NCBI RefSeq assembly: GCF_007655005.1
Contig: NZ_SZVW01000024.1
Location: 93,449 to 157,448 of the forward strand
Length of the DNA stretch: 64,000 nt
DNA from: Streptomyces tibetensis
Lineage (GTDB): Bacteria > Actinomycetota > Actinomycetes > Streptomycetales > Streptomycetaceae
Reading direction: 5' to 3'
Position 1 is the first letter of the stretch. Each line of letters opens with the position of its first letter. The position numbers were made by a program, and so were the translations under genes. Shown piece after piece: positions 17,311 through 26,086 of this stretch. Below the pieces are notes generated by a model. That model saw nothing but the letters and a program-made list of their open reading frames with translations, ran no database searches and had not been told where the DNA came from.

Positions 17311-17694
17311 GTGCCTACCGGCAAGGTCAAGTGGTTCAACAGTGAGAAGGGCTTCGGCTTTCTCTCCCGTGACGACGGCGGCGACGTCTTCGTCCATTCC
17401 TCGGTCCTCCCCGCCGGAGTCGAGACGCTCAAGCCGGGCCAGCGAGTGGAGTTCGGCGTCGTCGCCGGACAGCGCGGCGACCAGGCGCTGTCCCTGGCGA
17501 TCCTGGACCCGACCCCGTCCGTCGCCGCCGCGACCCGCAAGAAGCCGGACGAGCTGGCCTCCATCGTCCAGGACCTGACGACGCTGCTGGAGAACATCAC
17601 GCCCATGCTGGAGCGGGGCCGCTACCCCGAGAAGACCGCGGGCAAGAAGATCGCCGGCCTGCTGCGCGCGGTCGCCGACCAACTGGACGTCTGA
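17311..17694 (+). CDS. Cold-shock domain protein with C-terminal extension
   Basis: A 127-residue protein. Residues 1-66 form a CspA-type OB fold with KVKWFNSEKGFGFL (RNP1) and DVFVHSS (RNP2), so it binds single-stranded RNA or DNA. The extra 60 residues are helical and charged, ending AVADQLDV; this long form is typical of one Streptomyces CspB-like group. The GTG at 17311 is fixed by the fold's start PTGKVKW. The stop codon sits inside the first unit of an 18-bp tandem array (17687-17758). It is convergent with mqnD. Confidence 0.92.
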   Translation: MPTGKVKWFNSEKGFGFLSRDDGGDVFVHSSVLPAGVETLKPGQRVEFGVVAGQRGDQALSLAILDPTPSVAAATRKKPDELASIVQDLTTLLENITPMLERGRYPEKTAGKKIAGLLRAVADQLDV

Positions 17695-17758
17695 GACCTC
17701 TTGGACATCTGAGACCCTTTGGGCGTCTGAGACCCTTTGGGCGTCTGAGACCTCAGGG
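17687..17758. repeat. 18-bp tandem repeat, four units, starting on a stop codon
   Basis: Units 17687-17704, 17705-17722, 17723-17740 and 17741-17758 follow the pattern RCRTCTGAGACCYYTTGG. Unit one contains the last codons and TGA of the cold-shock gene; unit four overlaps the stop of mqnD (17753-17755). The array fills the whole convergent gap. Confidence 0.93.
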
Positions 17759-18601
17759 AAAGCGCAGCGCGTCCGGACCGAGGGGCGGTACGAGTCCCTC
17801 GGCCGCCGCGCGGGTCAGCAGTCCGCGTACGGCCGCGTAGCCGTCCTCGCCGAGGCCCGCGGTGAACTCGTTGACGTACAGCCCGATGTGCTGGTCGGCG
17901 ACGGCCGGGTCCATCTCCTGGGCGTGCTCCATGACGTAGGGCCGGGACGCCTCGGGATCGTCCCAGGCGGCGCGCACGGACGTCCGGATGGAGTCGGCGA
18001 GCAGCCGCAGCTTCTGCTCCCCCAGTGACCGCTTGGCGATGATCGCGCCCAGCGGGATCGGCAGCCCGGTGGTGTTCTCCCAGTGCTCGCCCATGTCGGC
18101 GAGCTTGTGCAGTCCGTACTGGCCGTAGGTGAAGCGCGCCTCGTGGATCACGAGCCCCGCGTCGACCTTGCCGTCCCGCACGGCCGGCATGATCTCGTGG
18201 AACGGCATGACGACGATCTCACCGACCCCGCCGTCCAGCGTGTCCGCGGCCCACAGCCGGAACAGCAGATAGGCGGTCGACTTCTCACTGGGCACCGCGA
18301 CGGTCCGCCCGGTCAGGTCGACGTCGGCCTCCCGCGTCAGCACCAGCGGCCCGCAACCCCGCCCCAGCGCGCCCCCGCAGGGCAGCAGGGCGTAGTCGTC
18401 GAGGACGTACGGCAGCACGGCGTACGACACCTTCAGCACGTCGAACTCGCCGCGCTCGGCCATGCCGTTGGTGATGTCGATGTCGGCGAAGGTCACGTCG
18501 AGGGCCGGGGCGCCCGGGACCCGGTCGTGGGCCAGGGCGTCGAAGACGAACGTGTCGTTCGGGCAGGGCGAGTACGCGATCTGCAGCTGCTCAACCGTCA
18601 T
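17753..18601 (-). CDS. mqnD: 1,4-dihydroxy-6-naphthoate synthase
   Basis: A 282-residue enzyme of the futalosine pathway to menaquinone. It converts cyclic de-hypoxanthine futalosine to 1,4-dihydroxy-6-naphthoate. Its fold is that of a periplasmic-binding protein. Seen in the sequence are the N-terminal SPCPNDTFVF, KVSYAVLPYVLDDY, a glycine-rich GGALGRGCGPL and VIHEARFTYG with the conserved His. The start overlaps the end of mqnB by 11 bases, and mqnB overlaps the lipoprotein gene upstream, so the three are probably one transcript. Length and motifs match the family. Menaquinone is the respiratory quinone of Streptomyces, so the gene should be essential. Confidence 0.94.
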   Translation of the reverse strand: MTVEQLQIAYSPCPNDTFVFDALAHDRVPGAPALDVTFADIDITNGMAERGEFDVLKVSYAVLPYVLDDYALLPCGGALGRGCGPLVLTREADVDLTGRTVAVPSEKSTAYLLFRLWAADTLDGGVGEIVVMPFHEIMPAVRDGKVDAGLVIHEARFTYGQYGLHKLADMGEHWENTTGLPIPLGAIIAKRSLGEQKLRLLADSIRTSVRAAWDDPEASRPYVMEHAQEMDPAVADQHIGLYVNEFTAGLGEDGYAAVRGLLTRAAAEGLVPPLGPDALRFP

Positions 18602-19445
18602 GCCGGTTCCAACCCTCCAGTACGGGCGGGAGCTTCCCGAACCCTTCCGTCAAGGCTGCCAGGGCGTCGCCGATCCGCCACGCGGCGCGGTCGCGGGGGC
18701 CGACGGGATTGGAGATCGCCCGGATCTCCAGTACGGGCACGTTGTGCGCGGCGGCGGCCTCGGCGACGCCGAAGCCCTCCATGGCCTCGGCGAGGGCGGT
18801 GGGGTGCCGCTCCCGCAGCGTGGCGGCCCGGGCGGCCGTCCCGGTCACGGTCGACACGGTGAGGACGGCCCCGGTGCGGGCCCCGGTGGCCTCGGTGACC
18901 CGCCGTACGAGATCGGCGGGCGGCTCATGCCTGACGTTCCCGAACCCGAGCTCGGTGACCGGCACGAACCCGTCCTCGGTCTCGGCCCCCAGATCGGCCG
19001 CGACGATCCCGTCGGCGACGACCAGCGACCCCACGGCCGCCTCGGGCTGGAACCCGCCGCCGATCCCGGCGGACACGACGAGGTCGTACGGCTCGCCCTT
19101 CAGGGCGGCGGCGGTGAGAGCGGATGCAGTGGAGGCAGCGGCAAGCGCGGGCCCGACACCGACGACGATCACATCGACCTGGCCAGGGCTGCCGGCAGCC
19201 GAACTGCTCCCGCCATGGGCAGCCGAACCGCTACCGCCGTGGGCAGTCGTTCCGCCAGAGCGATGGGGGTCCCCCCTGCTCGAGCGAAGCCGAGAGCTTG
19301 GGGGAGGGTGGGCACTGCCTGCAGTGCCGAGCACCGCTTCATCGGGCCCCGGGGAAAACGTCCCAAGACCCGCCGCCACCGCGTCCCTCTCCACGGAGAC
19401 GGCAGTGGCCACGAGTACCCGGCTCAGCCCGGCGGCAGCGATCAG
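18591..19445 (-). CDS. mqnB: Futalosine hydrolase with an in-frame element insertion
   Basis: Futalosine hydrolase cleaves hypoxanthine from futalosine, the step before MqnC and MqnD. Nucleoside-phosphorylase-fold marks are RVLVATAVSVERD at the N-terminus, VVGVGPALAAAST, VVSAGIGGGF, and AEAMEGFGVAEAAA followed by EIRAISNPVGPRD. The start is uncertain: no ATG or GTG is well placed. CTG at 19445 overlaps the upstream TGA and CTG at 19427 gives a natural N-terminus SRVLVATAV; GTG at 19412 would trim strand one. Between the first strand and VDVIVVG lies an extra segment of about 40 residues. It comes from a Streptomyces repeat element (19262-19308) and short 24-bp duplications (AAHGGS repeats), all in frame. 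The insertion is in a likely surface loop, so activity may be kept. Confidence 0.86.
   Translation of the reverse strand: MIAAAGLSRVLVATAVSVERDAVAAGLGTFSPGPDEAVLGTAGSAHPPPSSRLRSSRGDPHRSGGTTAHGGSGSAAHGGSSSAAGSPGQVDVIVVGVGPALAAASTASALTAAALKGEPYDLVVSAGIGGGFQPEAAVGSLVVADGIVAADLGAETEDGFVPVTELGFGNVRHEPPADLVRRVTEATGARTGAVLTVSTVTGTAARAATLRERHPTALAEAMEGFGVAEAAAAHNVPVLEIRAISNPVGPRDRAAWRIGDALAALTEGFGKLPPVLEGWNRHDG
19262..19308. repeat. Palindromic Streptomyces repeat element inside mqnB
   Basis: The segment has a G5/C6 palindrome (GGGGGTCCCCCC at 19265-19276) followed by CTCGAGCGAAGCCGAGAGC and GGGGG. It forms an imperfect stem between CCCCCTGCTCG and CGAGAGCTTGGGGG. I recognise this as a sequence dispersed in many Streptomyces genomes, normally between genes. 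Here it is read through as codons of mqnB. Confidence 0.7.
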
Positions 19446-19915
19446 GCGTCCTTCTTGAGCTTGAAGTTCCAGAGCCCGGACGGGTCCTTGTCGCCTTCCT
19501 TGATGGACACCAGCGTCGAGTTGCCCTGCGCGCCGTACTGGGCGTTGAAGAACACGCTGCCCGGAATCGTGCGGTAGGTCTTCGTGCTGGAGTCGGTCAG
19601 CGGCTGACCGTTCATCAGGATCGTCCAGCCCTCGTCGGCGATCTCGGGGTCGACCCCGAAGCGCACCGTCTCGTCGGGGTCGACGGAGATGCTCTTGATG
19701 CCCTTGTCCTTCAGGCACCCGGCGAGATCGGACGGCTTCAGGGCGTCGCCCTCGCCGCCGCAGGTGGCCTCGGAGTTCACCGAGTCGCTGCCCACGGTGA
19801 CCGTGGCCATCGGCGTCGGCTTGTCACAGGCCGACAGGACGAGCAGTCCGGCGGATACGACGCCGGCGACGGCGACGGCGCGGCGGCGTCGCACAACGGA
19901 TTGCAACGTGTTCAT
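19442..19915 (-). CDS. DUF2771-type lipoprotein
   Basis: A 157-residue lipoprotein precursor. A basic N-terminus (RRRRAVAV) and hydrophobic core end in the lipobox LVLSAC, Cys near residue 30, so the mature protein is anchored outside the membrane. Two further cysteines (ATCGG and AGCLK) may pair. The mature domain has an Ig-like beta pattern. The family is probably DUF2771, conserved next to mqnB in Streptomyces. The TGA overlaps possible mqnB starts (CTGA), suggesting coupling. Role unknown. Confidence 0.72.
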   Translation of the reverse strand: MNTLQSVVRRRRAVAVAGVVSAGLLVLSACDKPTPMATVTVGSDSVNSEATCGGEGDALKPSDLAGCLKDKGIKSISVDPDETVRFGVDPEIADEGWTILMNGQPLTDSSTKTYRTIPGSVFFNAQYGAQGNSTLVSIKEGDKDPSGLWNFKLKKDA

Positions 19916-20011
19916 GGGCGAAGGCTATCGGGCCCGCACAGCGGACCGCCCACGCGGGGTACGGCTCCCTGGCAGATCCATCAGAAGGGCCCTACGCGGC
20001 CCCGCGCCGCC

Positions 20012-21484
20012 CTACGCCACCCGAGCCCGCCCCGTGCTCCCGCGCCGGGCCGAGTCGATCAGCCCCCGCACGGTCGTCAGCCACCCGATGCCGACGATCG
20101 CGGCACCCACCGCCAGCCCGGCCGTGCCGTTGAGCGGCATCACGATTCCGACCGCCCCGCCCAGCACCCAGGACATCTGCAGCAGCGTCTCGGAGCGGGC
20201 GAAGGCCGACGTACGGACGCTCTCGGGTACGTCCCGCTGGATCAGCGCGTCCAGGGACAGCTTGGCCAGGGCCTGCGCGAACCCGGCGATCGCCGCCAGC
20301 GCGGCCACCAGGACCGCGCCGAAGAACACCGCCGCCGTGATCGCCGCGCCCGCCACGCACGCCACGACCGTCACGATGATGATCTCCGGCGCCCGAGACC
20401 GCAGCCACGCCCCGACGGCCGTACCGAGCGCGTTGCCCACGCCCGCCGACACGCCCACGATCCCCAGCGACACGGCGGCGCTCTGGCCGGAGACCGGGTG
20501 CTCGCGCAGCAGGAACGCCAGGAAGAAGATCAGGAACCCGGTCAGGCAGCGGATGGCGGCGTTCGCGGCGAGCGCGTGGGTGACGGCCGGGCCGACCGTG
20601 CGCAGCCCGGGCCGCTTGACCGGCTGCCGGTGCGGCCCGTGCAGGTGCTGCTCGTCGGCCGCCAGCAAGGCGCGGTCCTCGCCCTTGGCGGAGTCGACCT
20701 TCGGCGGCAGCGTGAACGACAGGATCGTGCCCGCCACGAAGAGCACGAAGGCGCCGAAGAGCGGCCAGCGCGGCCCGATCTGCTGGAGTCCGGCACCGAC
20801 GGGCGCGGCGACGCCGGTGGCGAGGAGGCCGCCGAGGGTGACCCGCGAGTTGGCCTTCACGAGGGAGAACCGCGGCGGCAGCAGCCGGGGCACGACGGCA
20901 CTTCTGACCACGCCGTACGCCTTCGACGAGACGAGGACGCCGAGCGCGGCCGGGTACAGCTCCAGGCCGCCGCTGACGACCGCTCCGGACAGCACGATCG
21001 CGAGCAGCGCCCGGGCCAGCATCGCGCCGGCCATGGCGGCGCGGCGGCCGTGCGGGAGACGGTCGAGGAGGGGGCCGATGACGGGGGCGAGGAGGGTGAA
21101 GGGCGCCATGGTGATGGCGAGGTAGAGCGCGACGCGCCCGCGCGCCTCGTCGGTGGGCACGGAGAAGAAGACGGTGGAGGCGAGGGCGACCGTGATCATG
21201 ACGTCGCCGGCGCCGTTCACCCCGTGCAGTTCGATCAACTTGCCGAGGCCGGACTCTCCGGCGCCGTGCGCGTGGGTGGCCTTGCGGATGCCGCGGGCCG
21301 TGCCGGTCACCGGGAAGTGCAGGGCACGGCCGACCGAGCGGAAGAAGCCGCCCATACGGCCCGGTCCGCCCGGTCGGATACTTCCCTTGACCCCTTTCGA
21401 CCCACCGGTCCCGGTGGCGCCCGGGGGTGTCTTCGCGGCTGCCACGACGTCATAGTGCCCCGATAAGGCCGTGGGTAGTGCCAT
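20012..21484 (-). CDS. MFS transporter
   Basis: A 490-residue major facilitator protein with about 12 membrane helices after an unusually long, Gly/Lys-rich cytoplasmic N-terminus (about 75 residues). The loop after helix 2 carries PLLDRLPHGRR, a variant of motif A. A long central loop of about 60 residues separates the two halves. The ATG at 21484 is used because the preceding codons read as noncoding. It is divergent from the DUF3027 gene across 233 bases. Substrate cannot be told; this conserved Streptomyces transporter has no known cargo. Confidence 0.8.
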   Translation of the reverse strand: MALPTALSGHYDVVAAAKTPPGATGTGGSKGVKGSIRPGGPGRMGGFFRSVGRALHFPVTGTARGIRKATHAHGAGESGLGKLIELHGVNGAGDVMITVALASTVFFSVPTDEARGRVALYLAITMAPFTLLAPVIGPLLDRLPHGRRAAMAGAMLARALLAIVLSGAVVSGGLELYPAALGVLVSSKAYGVVRSAVVPRLLPPRFSLVKANSRVTLGGLLATGVAAPVGAGLQQIGPRWPLFGAFVLFVAGTILSFTLPPKVDSAKGEDRALLAADEQHLHGPHRQPVKRPGLRTVGPAVTHALAANAAIRCLTGFLIFFLAFLLREHPVSGQSAAVSLGIVGVSAGVGNALGTAVGAWLRSRAPEIIIVTVVACVAGAAITAAVFFGAVLVAALAAIAGFAQALAKLSLDALIQRDVPESVRTSAFARSETLLQMSWVLGGAVGIVMPLNGTAGLAVGAAIVGIGWLTTVRGLIDSARRGSTGRARVA

Positions 21485-21717
21485 TACCGCTTGTATAGGG
21501 CCTGTGGGGTGACTGTCCGGGGCGGCGGCCCGGGGTCCGGTGGGTGGCACAACAGGACCGTCGGTGTACGCGGCGTGGGGCGGAAGGGTAGCGTGCGTAT
21601 CTCAGCCATCCCGCAAAATGGATGAAGGATGTCGACGCGGTCCCCCGGTCCGCTCCGTCCGCCCCCGCGCCGGGAGTGGCGCACTCGTGAGACGGCGTAT
21701 GGAGAGAAGCGATACCT

Positions 21718-22644
21718 GTGAGCGCAGCGACAACGCGAAGCCGCACCCCTGACCGTCTGTGCGCCGAGGCCGTCGACCTCGCACGCGCCGCAGCCGAAGA
21801 GGCAGCCGCGCCAGGAATCGTCGGCGAGCATGTGGGACTGGTCTCCGAAGGGGACCGCGTTGTCACGCACTTCTTCGAGTGCCGGGAGCTCGGTTACCGG
21901 GGCTGGCGCTGGGCCGTGACGGTGGCCCGGGCCTCCCGGGCGAAGATCGTCACGGTGGACGAGGCGGCGCTGCTGCCCGGACCGGACGCGGTGCTGGCGC
22001 CGGAGTGGGTGCCGTGGAGCGAGCGGCTGCGTCCCGGCGACATGGGGCCGGGCGATCTGCTGCCCACCGACGCCGAGGACCTGCGCCTGGAGCCGGGCTA
22101 CTCGGGCGAGGACGAGCCGGCGCCGAACGTCCCCGTCTCCCACGAGATGGCCGACCTGGTCGAGGCGGAGGACGCGGACCTCACCACGGCCTCGGCGTCC
22201 GGCTTCACGCTGGCCCCATCCCGCGGTTCGATCCCGGCGGTCGCCGAGGAACTGGGCATGCGCCGGGCCCGCGTCCTGTCCCGCTACGGCCTGCACAGCG
22301 CGGCCGACCGCTGGGAGGAGGCGTTCGGCCCCAAGACCCCCATGGCCCAGTCGGCCCCCGCGGCCTGCGTCAGCTGCGGCTTCCTCGTCCCCATCGGAGG
22401 CACCCTCGGCCAGGCCTTCGGCGCCTGCGCCAACGAGTTCTCCCCGGCCGACGGCCGCCTGGTCTCCCTCGCCTACGGCTGCGGTGGCCACTCCGAGGCC
22501 GCGGTCATGCCCCGCCCGCCCCAGCCGCCCGCCCCGGTCATCGACGAGACCCGGGTCGACCCGTTCCCGCTGCGCCCGGCCCCGGACTCGGGCTCGGTGA
22601 CACCGACGGCGGACGCGGACACGGAGGAACTCGGGCACTCATAG
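21718..22644 (+). CDS. DUF3027 family protein
   Basis: A 308-residue soluble protein of the actinobacterial DUF3027 family. Typical blocks are GEHVGLVSEGDRVVTHFFEC, GYRGWRWAVTVARASR, a middle LRPGDMGPGDLLPT, then RVLSRYGLHSAADRWEEAFG. Near the C-terminus PAACVSCGFLVPIGG and FGACANEFSPADG hold three cysteines, with CGGHSE after them, which may bind zinc. The GTG at 21718 is supported by GGAGAGAAG upstream. The tail of 50 residues is Pro-rich and disordered. Function unknown. It is followed after 127 bases by the 1042-residue ATPase. Confidence 0.85.
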   Translation: MSAATTRSRTPDRLCAEAVDLARAAAEEAAAPGIVGEHVGLVSEGDRVVTHFFECRELGYRGWRWAVTVARASRAKIVTVDEAALLPGPDAVLAPEWVPWSERLRPGDMGPGDLLPTDAEDLRLEPGYSGEDEPAPNVPVSHEMADLVEAEDADLTTASASGFTLAPSRGSIPAVAEELGMRRARVLSRYGLHSAADRWEEAFGPKTPMAQSAPAACVSCGFLVPIGGTLGQAFGACANEFSPADGRLVSLAYGCGGHSEAAVMPRPPQPPAPVIDETRVDPFPLRPAPDSGSVTPTADADTEELGHS

Positions 22645-22771
22645 CGGCCGGCCGTACACACGTCCTTCACGCCACCGCCCGCACGCCCGGCCGCCCACGT
22701 CGGGCAGGCGCACGCCGTCCGCTCCCCAAGCGGTACCTTCTCCTCACGTCCACGAGGAGAAGGAACGGAAC

Positions 22772-25700
22772 GTGAGCAGCAAGTTCGTGCGGCCCGCCGC
22801 CGAGGGGGCCGATCCGTTCGGTACCGCCCGTCTGCGGCGCGGTGTCCTCGACGCCTGGGCCACCAGCCCCGCCCGGTTCCGCGAGGACGCCAATGCCGAG
22901 GAGGACCTGGTCCTCGGCGGCTACCGGGACCGGCTCGTCGTGGAACTCGCCCAGAACGCGGCCGACGCCGCCGCCCGGGCCGGAGTACCGGGGCGGCTGC
23001 GGCTCACCCTGCGTGACGACGTGCTCGTCGCCGCCAACACCGGCGCCCCGCTGGACGCGGCCGGGGTCGAGTCGCTGTCCACATTGCGGGCGTCGGCCAA
23101 GCGGGACACCGGGGACACCTCCTCCGTGGGGCGGTTCGGAGTCGGGTTCGCCGCCGTGCTGTCCGTCACCGACGAGCCCGCCGTCGTCGGCCGGCACGGC
23201 GGTGTGCGGTGGTCGCTCGCCGAGGCCAGGGCACTGGCCGCCGAGACCGCCCGGCACAGCCCCGGCCTCGGGGACGAGGTCCGGCGGCGGGACGGCCACG
23301 TACCCCTGCTGCGGCTGCCGTACGCCGCCGAGGGCACCGCCCCCGCCCCCTACGACACCGCCGTCATCCTGCCGCTGCGGGACGACCCGGCCGCCGATCT
23401 CGCCGAGCGTCTGCTGCGCGCCGTCGACGACGCCCTGCTGCTCGCCCTCCCCGGACTCCAAGAGCTGGTCGTCGAGATCAACGGGGAGAGCCCGCGCACC
23501 CTCACCCGCCGCACCGACGGTCCCTTCACCGTCGTCGACGACTCCGCCCACGGCGTCACCCACTGGCGCACCGCCGTCGCCCACGGCCCCCTCACCCCCG
23601 ACCTCCTCGCCGACCGGCCCGTCGAGGAGCGGCTGCGGCCGCACTGGTCCGTCACCTGGGCCGTGCCGGTGGACAGCGACGGCAGCCCGGCCCGGCCCCG
23701 CACCAACGCGGTCGTGCACGCCCCCACCCCGAGCGACGAGCCGCTCGGCGTCCCGGCCCTGCTCATCGCCTCGTTCCCGCTGGACTCCACCCGCCGGCAC
23801 GCCGCCCCCGGCCCGCTGACCGACTTCCTCGTCGAGCGCGCGGCCGACGCCTACGCCGAACTCCTCGGCGACTGGCGGCCGGTGACGTCCGGGATCATCG
23901 ACCTCGTGCCGGGCCCGCTCGGCAAGGGCGAACTGGACGGCTCCCTGCGCCAGGCGATCCTCCAGCGGCTGCCGCGGACCTCCTTCCTGCCGCCCGCACT
24001 CCCGCCCCGCGAGGACGACGAGCTGCCGGAGTCGCTGCGGCCACGGGACGCCGAGGTCGTCGAGAGCGCGGGCGCGGACACCGTGCGGGTGCTCGCCGAG
24101 GTGCTCCCCACCCTGCTGCCCGCCGGTCTCGAGCGCCGCGCCGAGCTGCGGACCCTGGGCGTCGCCCGCGTCCCGCTGACCGACGCGATCGACCGGCTGG
24201 CCGGCCTGGAGAAGGAGCCCGGCTGGTGGCGGCGGCTCTACGACAGCCTGGCCGGGGTCGACCCGGACCGCCTGTCGGGGCTCCCGGTGCCGCTGGCGGA
24301 CGGCCGTACGGCCATCGGGCCCCGGCAGATCCTGCTGCCGGGTGCGGAAGCCGCCCGGATCGACCCCGAGGTGCTCGCCCGGCTCGGCCTCAAGGTCGCC
24401 CACCCCGACGCCGCCCACCCGATCCTGGAGAAGCTCGGCGCCCTGCCCGCGACACCGCGGGCGATCCTCACCACCCCGCAGGTCCGGGCCGCCGTCGCCG
24501 CGTCCCTGGACGACGAGGGCGGCGTGAACTGGGAAGAGGACGTCCTCGACGCCGACGAACTGGCCGACACCGTGCTCGCGCTGGTGCGAGACGCCGGCCT
24601 GGAGCCCGGTGACGAGCCCTGGCTCGGCGCGCTCGCCCTGCCCGACGAGGACGGCGAACCCGCCCCGGCCTGCGAACTCGTCTTCCCCGGCGGGCCCTTC
24701 GCCCAGGTCATGCGCGAGGGCGAACTCGCCTCCGTGGACGCCGAGCTGGCCGACAAGTGGGGCGAGCAGCCGCTCGCCGCCTGCGGTGTCCTGGTGGACT
24801 TCGCGCTCGTCCGCGCCACCGACGTCGTCCTCGACCCGGACGAACTGGAGCCCCGCGAGAGCGACTTCGCCGAGCCGGACGACGCGGGCCTGCTGGACGC
24901 CGTCGACGTGTGGTGCGAGGACGTCCTCGACCGCTTCCCGGACAGCCCGGTGCCGCCGGTCGCCACCGAGATCGTCGCCGTACGCGACCTGGACCTCGTG
25001 GACGAGGACAAGTGGGCGCAGGCGTTGGCGCTGCTGTCCCGGCCGCCGCTCAGGGACGCGATCGTGCAGCCCGTGCGGATCCTGCTGCCGGACGGGACGC
25101 ACGAGGTCGTCCGGCCGTACACCGCCTGGTGGCTGCGCGGGAACCCGGTGCTCGACGGCCGCCGCCCGGCCGGCCTCAGGGCCGCCGGGGGCGATCCGCT
25201 GCTGCGCGGGCTGTACGACGAGGCCGACGCGACCGGGTTCGAAGACGAGCAGGTGCTGCGGGCGCTGGGGGTGCGGACGTCCGTCGCCGCGCTGCTGGAC
25301 GAGCCCGGCGGTGCCGCCGAGCTGCTCGACCGGCTCGCCGACCCCGAGCGGGAGGTGACCGGTGCTCAACTGCACGCCCTGTACGGGGCGCTGGCCGATC
25401 TGGACCCCGAGCAGGTGACCCTGCCGGACGATTTGCGGGCCGTCGTCGACGGCCGGGTGGAGGTCGTGGACGCGGCCGACGCCGTGGTGTGCGACTCGCC
25501 CGACCTGCTGCCGTTCACCGACGGCGTGCCGCTGCTTCCCGTACGCCCGTCACGCGCGGCCGAGCTGGCCGAACTGTTCCAGGTGCGGCGGCTGAGCGAG
25601 TCGGTCACCGGGGAGGTCACCTCCGAGGGCACCGAGCACGACGTACCGGAGCCGGTGCGGGTGCTGCTCGGCCGGCAGACCCCGTCCTCCTACGTCGAGC

Positions 25701-25900
25701 ACGAGGAACTCGTCGTCGACGGCGTGGAGATCGACTGGCGGCTCACCGACGACGGTGTCCTGCACGCCGCGACCCTGGAGGGCGTCGCCGCGGGGCTCGC
25801 GTGGGCGGCGGGGCAGTGGCCGCGGCGGTTCGAGGTGGCGGCGTTGCTGGAGGACCCGTCCCGCACGGACGAACTGGCGCGGGACCGGTGGTTCGACTGA
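22772..25900 (+). CDS. Sacsin-type N-terminal (GHKL) ATPase domain protein
   Basis: A 1042-residue acidic protein. The first 200 residues form a GHKL ATPase fold as in sacsin/Hsp90: LVVELAQNAADAAARAG (the Asn of the N box), then VAANTGAPLDAAGVES (G1) and a VGRFGVGFAAVLSV glycine lid. The remaining 800 residues are rich in Leu, Asp and Pro with no recognised catalytic motif and no membrane segment. The GTG at 22772 has AAGGAACGG upstream. The gene is conserved next to DUF3027 in Streptomyces. The ATPase may drive a chaperone-like or clamp-like cycle, which is inference. A stand-alone defence function is possible but unsupported. Confidence 0.78.
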   Translation: MSSKFVRPAAEGADPFGTARLRRGVLDAWATSPARFREDANAEEDLVLGGYRDRLVVELAQNAADAAARAGVPGRLRLTLRDDVLVAANTGAPLDAAGVESLSTLRASAKRDTGDTSSVGRFGVGFAAVLSVTDEPAVVGRHGGVRWSLAEARALAAETARHSPGLGDEVRRRDGHVPLLRLPYAAEGTAPAPYDTAVILPLRDDPAADLAERLLRAVDDALLLALPGLQELVVEINGESPRTLTRRTDGPFTVVDDSAHGVTHWRTAVAHGPLTPDLLADRPVEERLRPHWSVTWAVPVDSDGSPARPRTNAVVHAPTPSDEPLGVPALLIASFPLDSTRRHAAPGPLTDFLVERAADAYAELLGDWRPVTSGIIDLVPGPLGKGELDGSLRQAILQRLPRTSFLPPALPPREDDELPESLRPRDAEVVESAGADTVRVLAEVLPTLLPAGLERRAELRTLGVARVPLTDAIDRLAGLEKEPGWWRRLYDSLAGVDPDRLSGLPVPLADGRTAIGPRQILLPGAEAARIDPEVLARLGLKVAHPDAAHPILEKLGALPATPRAILTTPQVRAAVAASLDDEGGVNWEEDVLDADELADTVLALVRDAGLEPGDEPWLGALALPDEDGEPAPACELVFPGGPFAQVMREGELASVDAELADKWGEQPLAACGVLVDFALVRATDVVLDPDELEPRESDFAEPDDAGLLDAVDVWCEDVLDRFPDSPVPPVATEIVAVRDLDLVDEDKWAQALALLSRPPLRDAIVQPVRILLPDGTHEVVRPYTAWWLRGNPVLDGRRPAGLRAAGGDPLLRGLYDEADATGFEDEQVLRALGVRTSVAALLDEPGGAAELLDRLADPEREVTGAQLHALYGALADLDPEQVTLPDDLRAVVDGRVEVVDAADAVVCDSPDLLPFTDGVPLLPVRPSRAAELAELFQVRRLSESVTGEVTSEGTEHDVPEPVRVLLGRQTPSSYVEHEELVVDGVEIDWRLTDDGVLHAATLEGVAAGLAWAAGQWPRRFEVAALLEDPSRTDELARDRWFD

Positions 25901-25996
25901 GCCGGTGCTGAGGTACGGCTGGGGTGGGTACGGCAGTTGGTGAAAACTCCCGCACATTTTTTTCACCTGTCGTACAACCATGCGCATTGCTGAGCT

Positions 25997-26023
25997 ATCT
26001 GATCACCTGAGTCAACAGACTCC
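25997..26023 (+). promoter_or_regulatory. Shared upstream motif, copy 1 (secreted paralogue A)
   Basis: ATCTGATCACCTGAGTCAAC is followed by AGACTCC. It holds the dyad GAGTC (26009-26013) and GACTC (26018-26022). An almost identical block lies at the same relative place before the second paralogue, at 27105-27132. Confidence 0.6.
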
Positions 26024-26086
26024 ACGATCACTTGGGCCCCGAGAGCCGACGACGAGCGCCGGGGCCCCTCTCCACCTGGGGAACGC

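Noticed and set aside
22667..25375. 902-codon open frame on the minus strand opposite the sacsin-type gene
   Set aside because: It is a GC-skew shadow of the plus-strand gene, rich in Gly/Arg/Pro/Asp with no motif; the plus strand has the ATPase motifs and proper third-position GC.
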